A DNA stretch of 64,000 bases, taken from Hypomyces perniciosus. Taxonomy: Eukaryota > Ascomycota > Sordariomycetes > Hypocreales > Hypocreaceae. Position 1 is the first letter of the stretch. Each line of letters starts with the position of its first letter. Below, piece by piece: positions 1 through 9,616 of this stretch. Where the stretch lies: NCBI GenBank assembly GCA_008477525.1, contig SPDT01000005.1, positions 2,604,001 through 2,668,000 on the forward strand, written 5' to 3'. The notes under the pieces were generated by a model. It searched no databases and was not told where the DNA came from. It worked only from the letters and a program-made list of their open reading frames with translations. The position numbers were made by a program, and so were the translations under genes.

Positions 1-1
1 C

Positions 2-556
2 CGCTTCGAACAGAAGCTCTCTGAGGCAGGCGGCGACGACTGGGCTGACCAAGCCAAGATCATCTTCCTCGAGGGAGCGTTATCTCCAGAACTACGATTC
101 CGCTTAGCAACGGTGGACCTGCCGCTTACCTATAGCGAATGGCTTGCTAAGGTCCAGGATATCGCTAGCCGCGTCGAACGATTAGATCCAGACCGACGGA
201 ACGCGGGAGCCGCCTCGATAGGCCACTCCCGGCAGAAAAAACATAATAAGCCCCAACCACATCGCACTTCGAAGGACTATACACGAGCAGTCGACGAGGA
301 GGGCGATACCCGGATGGGGGGCGTGAACCGCATGAAGAACCAGCGCCGACGCAGCTCCTTACCGAGCGAGGCAGACACTGCCCGGGAGGCCACATGTTAC
401 CGTTGCGGGAAGGAGGGACATATTGCCCGGTTTTGCAAGAAAGGCCACAGAGCCCGGGCGCATCAGGTCCAGATCGCCGACCGCGAGTCTGATGATAACA
501 ACCAGCATACCAACGGCGAGGAAAACAGTAACTCTAGCGACGAGTCAAAAGATTAG
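2..556 (+). CDS. Gag polyprotein, C-terminal part (5' truncated by window edge)
   Basis: The frame is open from base 2 and ends at the TAG at 554-556. The first possible start inside the window (GTG at 113) is not a real start, because the frame continues upstream with gag-like residues. Near the C-terminus is a CCHC zinc knuckle, C-Y-R-C-G-K-E-G-H-I-A-R-F-C, which binds RNA during particle assembly. It is followed by a basic stretch and an acidic, Asn/Ser-rich tail. Pol overlaps the last codons in the -1 frame. No intron is evident. Confidence 0.88.
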   Translation, partial: RFEQKLSEAGGDDWADQAKIIFLEGALSPELRFRLATVDLPLTYSEWLAKVQDIASRVERLDPDRRNAGAASIGHSRQKKHNKPQPHRTSKDYTRAVDEEGDTRMGGVNRMKNQRRRSSLPSEADTAREATCYRCGKEGHIARFCKKGHRARAHQVQIADRESDDNNQHTNGEENSNSSDESKD

Positions 557-3500
557 CTCCAACGCAAAGTCGGGCGTTGGAGCCCACAAAGGAAGAACTG
601 AAGGGATGGAAGGAGTTCAAGGAGCGAATGACCGGCGAATCAGCAACGTTACAAGCCAGAATAGAGAATATACCTATTACAGCACTATTCGATACTGGCT
701 GTGACCTTTATGCTGTTATAAACTCCTCCCTTGCCCGGAAGTTACACCTCCCGCAGATCAAGATCACTAAAAGGAACAGCGAAAAGGAAGCGTACTTCCT
801 CCGAGCAATCAGCTTATCCGACATTGAAAAAGCACTCCAGCCTGAGAAACCTATAGATCCCCGGGAATATATCCCCCCCGAACTATACAAAGAGTTCTGT
901 TCGCTATTCTCTATAAAAGAAGCTACTAAGCTTCCACCACGCCGCCCCGGAGTCGATTTGCAGATTCCCCTGAAAGCCGATGAACACGGCAAAGAACCGG
1001 AACTCCCTTGGGGCCCCCTTTACAGCATGTCACGCGAGGAACTATTAGTGTTACGGAAGACCCTCCTCGACTTACTCGATAAGGGATTCATTCGAGCTAG
1101 CAGCTCAGCCGCCGCAGCCCCTGTCCTCTTTGTTCGGAAACCTGGAGGAGGAATTCGCTTCTGCGTAGACTACCGCGCCTTAAACGCAATAACGCAGCGA
1201 GATCGCTACCCCCTCCCCCTTTTTTCTGAAACCCTTAACAGCTTAACGAAAGCGAAGTGGTTCACGAAGCTAGATATAGTAGCTGCGTTCCATAAAATCA
1301 GGGTCGCGAAAGGAGAAGAACACAAGACTGCATTCCGTACACGCTATGGCCTATATGAGTGGCGGGTAGTTCCATTCGGACTTACCGGCGCACCAGCAGC
1401 GTTCCAACGGTATATCAACCAGGTACTACGCCCCTTTTTGGACGACTTCGCGTCCGCATACCTCGACGATATCCTGATCTATACCGACGGGTCACGAAAG
1501 GACCATATGAAGAAGGTCCGGCGAGTTTTACGCGCCCTCGCTGATGCTGGGCTACACCTAGATCCTAGGAAGTGCGCGTTCGCACAGAAAGAGATTAAAT
1601 ACCTTGGGTTTATTATACATGCCGGCAAGGGAATTGCCTGCGACCCCGAAAAGCAGCGAGCTATTAGCGAGTGGCAGGCACCTACGACAGTAACAGGAGT
1701 CCGAAGCTTCCTTGGCTTTGCCAATTACTACCGGATATTCATCCCCGGGTTCTCTCGGATAGCCCACCCGCTTGTGAGGCTGACCAAGAAAGGGACCCCC
1801 TTCCAGTGGAAAGGTATGGAAGAAGCAGCCTTCCAGGAGCTTAAACGCCTCTTCATCGAAGCCCCTATACTACAAGCTTGGGATCCTACAAAACGCACCT
1901 TTGTCGAAGCAGACTGTTCAGGATACGCTCTAGGAGGAGTCCTCCTGCAAGAGAACAAGAAGGGAGAACGTCACGCTATAGCTTACCACTCACAGAAGCT
2001 AAGCCCCGCCGAATACAACTATCCCATCCACGACAAGGAAATGCTGGCAGTAATTCGCTGTCTAGAAGAGTGGAGAGCAGAGCTACGTAGCTGCGACCCC
2101 TTTACAGTCATTTCAGACCATAAGAACTTGCAGTTCTTCATGACGCGCAGGAAACTCTCTGAACGACAGACGCGCTGGGCAGAGTTCCTTTCCCAGTTCG
2201 ATTTTACAATCCAATATAGGCCAGGCAGCGAGGCAGCCGCTCCCGACGCGTTAAGCCGCAGGGAACAAGACCTTCCACTCAATGAAGGCGACGAGCGCGA
2301 ACTAAGCCGCTATATACAACTTATCCCAGCCGCACCAGCGATACGGAGATTCGAGGACAGCGATACTGATCTCCCCTTAATGCGCGTATTCGACGGAAAC
2401 GAGGAACTACAGGACCTGTGGAACCTGACGATTCAGAAGGACCCGGTATATCGACGGGTATACGCTGCAGTTAGGAAGGAAGAGCGCTCCCTCCCCGCAG
2501 ACCTCCAACTTAAGGTACAGATATCGGAATGTACAATCGACGAGGAACAGAGATTAACGTTCCGAGACCGTATCTGGGTACCGGCTACAACCGAAGAAGA
2601 AGGCGAAACGCTGCGCACTCGCATTGTGCAAGCAGAACACGACGCCGCAGTCTCGGGCCACCCAGGTCGTGACGGAACCCTAGCTATTATTTCCCGCAGG
2701 TTTTTTTGGCCAGGAATTAGCAGTACAGTCCGACAATTCCTCCGCAACTGCAGTATATGCGGAAGAGGAAAGGTATGGAGAAGCTATAAGCGAGGACTCC
2801 TCAAACCACTACCTATTCCCCAGCGCATCCGCAGCGACCTAGCTATGGACTTCATAGTCGACCTACCACCCACAGGACCAACACAGGCACGATACCTTTG
2901 GGTTATTATCGACCGGCTTACTAAGAATATTACCCTCGAGGTAATGGAGAGTATGGAGGCAGAAGCATGTGCAAAGAGGTTCCTCCAATGCCACTATCGG
3001 TTCCACGGGATGCCCCGGTCTATAGTCAGCGACCGAGGATCTAATTGGACCAGCCGCTTCTGGAGAGCTTTCTGTAAACTAGCAGGAACCCAGCAACGCC
3101 TAAGCACGGCGTATCACCCACAGACTGACGGCGGACCAGAGAGGAGCAACCAAGAGATCCAAGCATACCTTAGAGCATATATAGACTACTCCCAGAGCGA
3201 TTGGGGAGACCTCCTCCCGGCAGCGCAACTAGCTTTAAATAACCGCGAACACACGGCTATCCAAATGAGCCCCTTTTTCCTTGAGCACGGCTACCATGTG
3301 GAACCCCTCCAGCTATATACGAAAGAAAACGAAGCTATTGGATTAAAGGACCCGGAGGAGAAGGCCGCAAAAGAAATAGTTGAGAGACTAGAAGGAGTAA
3401 CCGCCTTTGCCCAAGCAGCACTTGCCGCTACGCAACAACGCTACGAGGACTCCGCGAACCAGCGGCGAGGCCCCTCTGAGAGATATGAGGTGGGAGATAA

Positions 3501-3981
3501 AGTCTGGCTACACCTCGGCAACTACAATACTCCCCGGCCTTCCAAGAAGCTTGATGCCCTACATCATAAGTATACAGTAACAAAGGTCATTAGCCCTCAT
3601 GTAGTGGAACTGGGCGTACCAACTGGTATATACCCGCGATTTCACGTTGACCTGCTAAGAAGAGCGGCCGATGACCCCCTTCCGGGCCAGATTTCAGACG
3701 ACCCCCAACCACCACCGATACGAGTGGATGGCGAGGATGAATGGGAAGTTGAAGAGGTCCTCTGCGCGAGGACTAAGCGGCGAGGTCGCGGCTCTTTCCG
3801 CGAAGCATTAATACAGTGGAAAGGATATATAGAGCCAACCTGGGAACCGATACACGTACTTGAAGACACAGCAGCCCTCGACGACTATATATCTAAATAT
3901 GGCCCAATCGAATCTAACGACGGGCCACTTAACAGCTATGCGCCAGCGAAGCAACGGCGCCCAAGGAGAGAGCCACCGTAA
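538..3981 (+). CDS. Pol polyprotein: protease remnant, RT, RNase H, integrase, chromodomain
   Basis: The frame is open from about 538 to the TAA at 3979-3981. Numbering residues from the TTG at 577, a retroviral-type aspartic protease motif DTG is at 39-41, the RT catalytic YLDD at 295-298 and the first RNase H aspartate near 446. The integrase HHCC zinc site starts near 688, its first catalytic Asp is near 758, and SDRGSNW and the later Glu (PERSNQEIQ) follow. A C-terminal chromodomain (about 1055-1107, WKGYIEPTWEP) probably guides insertion to heterochromatin. About 20 residues after DTG the sequence jumps to the linker that normally precedes RT, so the second half of the protease appears deleted in frame. 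Translation probably needs a -1 frameshift from gag. There is no ATG near the frame's start. Confidence 0.95.
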   Translation, partial: RRVKRLAPTQSRALEPTKEELKGWKEFKERMTGESATLQARIENIPITALFDTGCDLYAVINSSLARKLHLPQIKITKRNSEKEAYFLRAISLSDIEKALQPEKPIDPREYIPPELYKEFCSLFSIKEATKLPPRRPGVDLQIPLKADEHGKEPELPWGPLYSMSREELLVLRKTLLDLLDKGFIRASSSAAAAPVLFVRKPGGGIRFCVDYRALNAITQRDRYPLPLFSETLNSLTKAKWFTKLDIVAAFHKIRVAKGEEHKTAFRTRYGLYEWRVVPFGLTGAPAAFQRYINQVLRPFLDDFASAYLDDILIYTDGSRKDHMKKVRRVLRALADAGLHLDPRKCAFAQKEIKYLGFIIHAGKGIACDPEKQRAISEWQAPTTVTGVRSFLGFANYYRIFIPGFSRIAHPLVRLTKKGTPFQWKGMEEAAFQELKRLFIEAPILQAWDPTKRTFVEADCSGYALGGVLLQENKKGERHAIAYHSQKLSPAEYNYPIHDKEMLAVIRCLEEWRAELRSCDPFTVISDHKNLQFFMTRRKLSERQTRWAEFLSQFDFTIQYRPGSEAAAPDALSRREQDLPLNEGDERELSRYIQLIPAAPAIRRFEDSDTDLPLMRVFDGNEELQDLWNLTIQKDPVYRRVYAAVRKEERSLPADLQLKVQISECTIDEEQRLTFRDRIWVPATTEEEGETLRTRIVQAEHDAAVSGHPGRDGTLAIISRRFFWPGISSTVRQFLRNCSICGRGKVWRSYKRGLLKPLPIPQRIRSDLAMDFIVDLPPTGPTQARYLWVIIDRLTKNITLEVMESMEAEACAKRFLQCHYRFHGMPRSIVSDRGSNWTSRFWRAFCKLAGTQQRLSTAYHPQTDGGPERSNQEIQAYLRAYIDYSQSDWGDLLPAAQLALNNREHTAIQMSPFFLEHGYHVEPLQLYTKENEAIGLKDPEEKAAKEIVERLEGVTAFAQAALAATQQRYEDSANQRRGPSERYEVGDKVWLHLGNYNTPRPSKKLDALHHKYTVTKVISPHVVELGVPTGIYPRFHVDLLRRAADDPLPGQISDDPQPPPIRVDGEDEWEVEEVLCARTKRRGRGSFREALIQWKGYIEPTWEPIHVLEDTAALDDYISKYGPIESNDGPLNSYAPAKQRRPRREPP
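544..556 (+). other. Probable -1 ribosomal frameshift region at the gag-pol overlap
   Basis: Gag ends TCA-AAA-GAT-TAG, and the pol frame (one base back) is open across the same bases from 538. The A4 run lets the A-site tRNA re-pair fully after a -1 slip, although the P-site pairing is imperfect. Gag and pol of many fungal gypsy elements are joined by -1 frameshifting. The exact slip site here is inferred. Confidence 0.45.
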
Positions 3982-3994
3982 GAAGGGGGGGTAA
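3981..3994 (+). other. Polypurine tract of the gypsy element
   Basis: A purine-rich run (AGAAGGGGGGGTAA) directly precedes the 3' LTR. This is the expected position of the plus-strand primer for reverse transcription. Confidence 0.8.
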
Positions 3995-4220
3995 TGTCAC
4001 AGGCTAGGCCATGTCTCCCGGAATCACGACTACGCCGAATCCGGAAATACGACCAATACTAGACCGCTTACCTAATTAGGAAACCACCTCGGCCACAACC
4101 CTATACGCACAACTATATAACGCATACATAGCTAGTATAGAGCTTCCTTCCTTCAGCTATAGATAGACAATACAGAGGTGCCCTAACTGCGTGCTTTCCA
4201 GTTAGGCTACACCCGTTACA
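3995..4220 (+). repeat. 3' LTR of the gypsy element (226 bp, TGT...ACA)
   Basis: The LTR starts TGTCACAGGC right after the polypurine tract and ends CCCGTTACA. It contains ACTATATAACGC as a TATA-like core. A copy of exactly the same length and nearly the same sequence is the solo LTR at 56277-56502. The five bases after it, GTTAT, should be one side of the target duplication; the other side is outside the window. Confidence 0.93.
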
Positions 4221-6746
4221 GTTATTAATATAATATAATTCTTTATTTAATTAAGTTAAGCTCTGCTTTATTTAAAGTATCTTTAACTATTAATTACTGG
4301 TAATATATACTCCCTATATTAACTTTAACGAAATTTTATTTTATTTTAACTGCTATTAAAACCTATATAAGGCTAGCTATACTTCTTAAAAGACAGTAGT
4401 TATAATAGTAATAGGATTTAAAGGTAATAGTTAACTCCTTTTAGTTAATATTAAAGTTATATTTTTTTAGCTATAAAAGGCTAAAGATTATAGGTATATT
4501 ATTAGGGATATTTATAATAAAAAAGAAGCAGAGTTTTTTATAAAAGCTGATTATAGTTTATATAATAAAAAAGTTTAAAATTTTATTAGCTATACTCCTA
4601 TTAGCAAATAAAAGATTCTTAGTAAATAATAGTTATTAAATAATAATATTAAATTACTTAATAAAAGCACAGTTAATAAAAGCTTAAAGTATATAGCCGC
4701 TATCTATTAAAGCTTTTATATTAATATAGATATTATATATAAAAAATAGTATAGTTTATAATAAAAGGGATTTACTATCTATTAATTTAAGTCTAAAGGG
4801 TTTTTAATTAAAAAGATAACAGTAAATCTATTTTAAGATAATAGTCCTGTTTACAGTTAACCTCTATTTATAACTTTTAGTAAAGGTTAATCTTTTCTTT
4901 AATTTGCAAGTTAAGTCTAGGTTCTTAACAGGTAAGTCTAGCTAAACTAAAATAAACTAAAAGTTAATAGGGCAGCGCTACTATTATTATCTTTATCTAT
5001 ACTTAAAGAGGGTATATTATTTAAGGCCTAAATTTATAGGTTACTTAGGCATTATAGGTAATATTAATGTATTATTAAAGTTTAATTATTATACTTTACT
5101 AAACTATTCTATTATTAGCCTTAAAATGCTATTAAGTTAAAGTATAGCTAATATAGCTAAACTTAACGGTTTTAATTTTATATCTAGTATAGATTGCCTT
5201 AATATATATTAAACTGCTTTTTTTTATTATATTTATTAAGGCTATAGCCTGCTTTTTTATAGTAAAAGTAAAGTCCTTTAATAATATATTCCTTATAAAA
5301 GACTTAAAGGCAAGGTAACAGGGTATATATAATATCTAGTTATATTAAGTTACTAGCTAGCGCTAAGGCAGCAGTTTAGTTATTCTGCTAGCATTAATAA
5401 TATTACTATTAATATTAATACTACTGCTATTAATAGCTTTATTAATACTAGCCTATTTAAGCAGCGTAAAGGGTATTATAGTAGGCGCCCTTTTAAAGCC
5501 TATTATAGATAGTTTAATAAAGTTAGCACTATTTAATAAAGTTAAACTTATTTAGTTTAATTACTTAAATCTTTATAGTATTAGTAAACTCTTAAAAGAC
5601 CTTTATCTTTAAAGCCTTTACTATCTGCTTAGCAGTTTTATTATATTTATTACTTAATGTAAATAACTTTACTATAAAGTTTTAAAAAGGCTTATTTAAT
5701 ATATATAAATTATTAAAAGACTATAATACCTTTTAAAAAAGGTTAATTATTTTATATTACTTATTAAAATTAATAAAAAGTATTATATTAATCTTTTAAT
5801 ACTATTAGGCAAGGTTATTAAGACTTTTAATAATAATATTAAAGTTTTTTTATTATAATTAATATATATCTCCCTTTAAAAAACTTATAATATATAAGAT
5901 TTTTATAAGTTTAATTGAAAAGATTAATTAATTGCCTATAAAAGTAATATTAATTTAAGAATACTAGTTAATATATTCTTGCTAATATTTAATAATATCC
6001 TTTTATTTACTATTAAATTACTTAAAGTCTTTAGTTTAATAGCTGCTAGGTAAATTATTATTTTTAGGGCTTAGTAGTAAAGCTATATTTAAAGCTTTAA
6101 CTTAAACTTTAATTTATACTTTAAAGTTTTAATTTTTAACTGCCTACTTTAAGATTTCCTATTTAAAGGTTTATTTTTATTTTTTTTATTAAGCTAGGCC
6201 CTTTTTAATTACTTAGTTAAAAAGATAGAATTAATAATAAAAGTTATTATCTTTAATAATTGCATTTATTAAATATATATAGTTACTATTAATGCTAGAT
6301 TTTTATAGGGTTTTAAAGAGAAAAGGGAAAAGTATAAACTTTATAGCTAAAACTGTAGTCTATTAGGCTAAATTAAGCTGCAGGGTAAGGTTTAGGGTAT
6401 TTATATTTATTTTACTTATAATTAGTTTCCTATAAATATAGGGTTTAAAGGATAACGGCTAGGCTGTAAAGGCGTTATTATAGGTTTAGGAATAAAAGGG
6501 GATTTAAGGGGAATTTATAATCGGTTAAGTATATGCCTCGCGATGGCGCAGCCGAGTTAAGGGATAGCATAAACTATTACAGTATGGAAAGGCAGGTCAG
6601 GGCAAATATCGTTATTGTGCCATAGAGAGCGAGAAAGTCCTAAGGCTTTACAGAAAACTATAGCTAGGAATGCGTTAAGGCCTAGTCACGTAACCAGGGC
6701 TCACATAACAGGGCGTCAATATCGCGTTACGGTTAGTGCTGTGACA
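4221..6746 (-). mobile_element. RIP-degraded Ty3/Gypsy relic on the minus strand
   Basis: This tract is very AT-rich with stops in all frames. On the minus strand near 4735-4655 a translation through stops gives KALIDSG followed by A-F-I-N, which matches the gypsy aspartic protease core (compare TALFDTG...AVIN in the intact element). The minus-strand left end at 6746 begins TGTCACAGC, an LTR-like terminus, and the copia sequence resumes at 6747. I infer that this gypsy inserted into the copia element and that the intact gypsy later inserted into it at 4220/4221. The gag zinc knuckle could not be found. Confidence 0.6.
6455..6746 (-). repeat. Probable 5' LTR of the minus-strand gypsy relic
   Basis: This GC-richer island reads, on the minus strand, from TGTCACAGC at 6746 to TTTACA near 6455. 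The TGT and ACA ends and the sharp junction with copia sequence support an LTR. The inner boundary is approximate because the mate LTR is not in the window. Confidence 0.4.
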
Positions 6747-8519
6747 GCGTTCTTTCTATATATTTATTGCTTTTGCAGTAAAATTTAACTTTAAGTTAAA
6801 GCAGTATAATATTAAGAACGCTTTTCTTAACGCTTTAAAGGACAAGAACTTGAAACCAGTTATATATAAGCTCCCTGAAGGTTTTAAGCAGCTAAATATT
6901 TATTTAAAGCTCGCGAAAGCCTTATATAGCTTAAAGGACTCGCTAAAGCTATAGTTTAATAAACTATCTTTAACTTTAAGGCAATAAAGGTTAACCTTAA
7001 GCTTTAAAAAGCCCTGTTTTTTTTATAATAAAGCTTAGAAAATCTTTATTATATTTTATATAAATAATATCTTAATTATATATTATTATAATAATAAAAC
7101 TCTTTATATTAAACTATTAAATACTTTAAAAGTAAAGTATAAGCTTTATAGTAAAGGAGATATACAGTAATTTTTAAAGATTAAAATTACCTGTAACTGT
7201 ATAAAGTATAAGATATACCTTTCCTATAAAACCTATTTTAAGAAAATTGCAAAATAATTTAGGCTTAATAAAGGAATATAGCTTCCTATAATTTTAATAC
7301 CTATTATAGAGCTCCGGAAAAGTATATTATAAGCTTTAAAAGCAACTATTAAGATATATTAACAGAAAGTAAGATTAATACTTTATATAGCTATTATAAT
7401 AAAGCCTAATATAGCTTATAGCGCCTTAGCTTTATTATAGTTTTTAATTAACCTTAGCAAAGAGTACCTTAAAACAGTTAACTAGCTAATCCGCTATTTA
7501 TTTATATAGTATTTCTTAACTTTTTAATATAAAGGGAAAGGAGAAATATAAATCTTAACTGCTTTAAGTAATACTTCCTTTACTAATAATATAAATACTT
7601 GGAAATTATCTTAAAGGTATTTTATTATACTTTTCTTAAGCCTTATTTTATAGAATATAATGCATTAAAGTACTATTAATATATCTATAATAAAAGCTAA
7701 ACTACTTGCCTTTACTTAAATAGTAAAAAAGGCTATAGTTTATATTACCTTTTTTAAAAGATAAAATTTAACTTTAGCGCTAATTAAAATATTAATTATA
7801 ACAATTAACTAACTATATATTTTATAATTAAAGAGAGTATATAAATTAATACTTGCCTGTATTATATTAATATATAAAATATATAACTTTAATAGGAATA
7901 CTAAAAAAGATTATTTACAGTTTCTTATCTTTCTATTAACTTTATACCTACTAACAGGCTTACTAAAGCCTTACTATAGCAGCGCTTTAAGCACTTTAAA
8001 GCACTATTAAACTTAGCAGATATATAGTTATTAGATTAGAATATACAAGAATACAGGAAACCAGTCAATTCTGGCCTGTAGGCCATATACCATAAAAAGG
8101 GGCATATTCTATCACCGCAATAACTATTCTCCGAGAGTTTTCCAGCCCTCGCGCGCCTACGCGCAAAAGGCATTATTATCGTTATCACTGCTGCCCAAGG
8201 CAGCAGCCTCTTTAAGGTAAACTAAGTTCTCCTCCTTTAATAGGTTAAATTAAAAGCGCAACGCCTTCTTACACCAGGTTACCATCTAATTATATAAGCT
8301 TATAAGCGTATAAAAAAAGGAGAGTATACTTACCCGGTTATCCTCCTCACTTACAGCTTCAAAGAGCCAGTATGCAATTCGTGTAAGCACTAAATGACTA
8401 TAGAGTATACAATTAGATAAAGCAATATAGGTAAATTAAAGAGGAGCTTATTAGGGGGCATATCGGTAATTACTACCGAAGCAAGCAGCGCACTGCCGAG
8501 AGCAGGCGACGGAAATACA

Positions 8520-8988
8520 CTAAGAGAAGTCTCCTTTGCCGGCAATTGCCGACTTCAGATAACCCTTACAAAGAGGGGATAACGGCATGGCAGCGGGAGC
8601 AGTGGCGGTAGTAAAGGCAGAGGCAGGAGCAGCCACCGGAGCAGCAGCAGCAGCAATGGGGGCAGGGGCCGGAGAAGAAGCAGCAGCTGCCTCAACAGCA
8701 AGGCGCGCTTCACGAGCAGCTGCAATGGCAGCAGCACAGCGCGCATCAAGAGCGGCAAAAGCCGCAGCATCCCTCGACCAGGCTGGACCAGCCAGCGCAG
8801 GAAGAGGAGAAGGGGGCGTGGCCGCTCGGCCAGCCGAGCGACCAACGCCGCGACAAGCCACCTTCGGGGGGCGACCACGACCACGCTTTACCGACAAGGT
8901 ATTCTTCTTCTGCGATTTCGCTGTTAGCTAACAAACACGCAGCGCGAAGGGGATCAGTCAGAAGCGTGATACTTACGGCAAGAGCCAT
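8520..8988 (-). CDS. Antisense spliced gene inside copia: AT-hook, Ala/Pro-rich protein of unknown function
   Basis: Exon 1 (8988-8977) is ATG GCT CTT GCC. A 67 bp intron (8976-8910) has donor GTAAGT, branch GCTAAC (8928-8923) and acceptor GCAG. Exon 2 (8909-8520) starts KKNTL and ends at a TAG. The predicted protein is 133 residues. Its N-terminus carries an AT-hook core (K-R-G-R-G-R-P-P-K, about residues 12-20), which in other proteins binds the minor groove of AT-rich DNA. The rest is low-complexity Ala/Pro with a conserved end, KGYLKSAIAGKGDFS. The gene runs opposite to pol, between pol and the 3' LTR. The second copia has the same frame, but its ATG and donor are mutated (ATA, ATAAGT). 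Function is unknown; nuclear DNA binding is an inference. I saw no homologue that I recognise. Confidence 0.7.
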
Positions 8989-9096
8989 GCTGCTGTTGAT
9001 GTTGATGTTGATGTTGTTGTTAATGTTGATAATAATGATGTTAATGACTGAAGAAGAAGAGCGAGGAATAGGGCCGGGGGGCAGCTAATATACCCA
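8989..9096 (-). promoter_or_regulatory. Leader and core promoter of the antisense copia gene
   Basis: Read on the minus strand this stretch has a TATA-like GTATATTA (9094-9087), then a pyrimidine tract CCTCGCTCTTCTTCTTCAG (9064-9046), then a leader of CAACATCAA-type repeats ending CAGCAGC just before the ATG. This is the usual layout of a filamentous-fungus promoter and 5' UTR. On the plus strand the same bases look like a meaningless GTT/GAT microsatellite. Confidence 0.5.
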
Positions 9097-9350
9097 TTCT
9101 AGCTGTTCAGGACCGATTCACCTACTTAGGGAGCTTTATTGTTCAACTTCCTATTATCACAGATCAACAATAGCTACGGCGCTCACATTCCTTTCACCTC
9201 TACAACAGAATATCTATGCGTGTTCACAACAAGGAGCTTCTGACTAAGCAAAAGAGGCTCTAGGAGCGCGGCCAGTCAGTCACAACACTATGGATAGACT
9301 AGGATAGCAGTCAATGAGGCACTGGGAATAGCCTCATTAACTGGGGGGTG

Positions 9351-9616
9351 TGTTGGGTTCAGTAGGCCGGGGCCCTACCGCTTGCCGGCGCTAGGGAGCT
9401 CTTATCTGCTATGTAAGCAGATACGAGCTGATACATATATCGCATAAGCGATATGTCAGACTATGCAGGCGCTTATGAAGCGCCTGTATACAGCTTCTTC
9501 TTTGTGTTGGCTATGTGTATATATAGCGAGGCCACTACGGCATATTCTCTCTCATAGAATCAAGCTTCGTTTCCCATCTCTCTATGCTCCACATAGCTGT
9601 GCCGCGCTCCGCCACA
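9351..9616 (+). repeat. 3' LTR of copia copy 1 (266 bp) with three hairpins
   Basis: It starts TGTTGGGTTC after a G-rich tract (GGGGGG) and ends CCGCCACA. A TATA box is at 9518-9525. Three consecutive inverted repeats lie upstream of it: 9403-9423 (8 bp arms), 9437-9454 (7 bp arms) and 9466-9486 (9 bp arms, loop ATG). The LTR of copy 2 (45448-45713) is also 266 bp and keeps all three. Flanking unique DNA begins TCTAG at 9617. Confidence 0.9.

Larger units (their letters stand above)
1..4220 (+). mobile_element. Ty3/Gypsy chromovirus LTR retrotransposon, 5' end outside window
   Basis: The domain order gag zinc knuckle, protease remnant, reverse transcriptase, RNase H, integrase, chromodomain and then a 3' LTR defines a chromovirus. 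Gag enters the window already open, so the 5' LTR and most of gag lie to the left. Unlike every other large element here, its coding strand is GC-balanced and free of stops for more than 1,100 codons, so it has not been RIP-mutated and probably inserted recently. A solo LTR of the same family is at 56277-56502. The protease is internally shortened (see pol), so autonomy is doubtful. Confidence 0.95.
6747..9616 (+). mobile_element. Ty1/Copia retrotransposon relic, 3' half (RT, RNase H, 3' region, 3' LTR)
   Basis: Translating through stops gives copia RT landmarks: about 6900-6960 matches the K-ALYGLK-SP-LW block, and near 7050-7070 the catalytic YVDD has become Y-I-N-N, as expected from RIP G-to-A changes. 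An RNase H-like ASFAD-N-T block follows near 7575, and pol homology ends near 8035. From about 8040 the sequence becomes GC-balanced and carries an antisense gene (8520-8988) before the 3' LTR. A second copy (about 42850-45713) aligns along the whole length. The 5' half is missing because a gypsy element interrupts it at 6746. Confidence 0.85.

Noticed and set aside
8995..9045. GTT/GAT microsatellite as a simple repeat feature
   Set aside because: On the minus strand it reads as the CAA/CAT-rich leader of the antisense gene, which explains it better.
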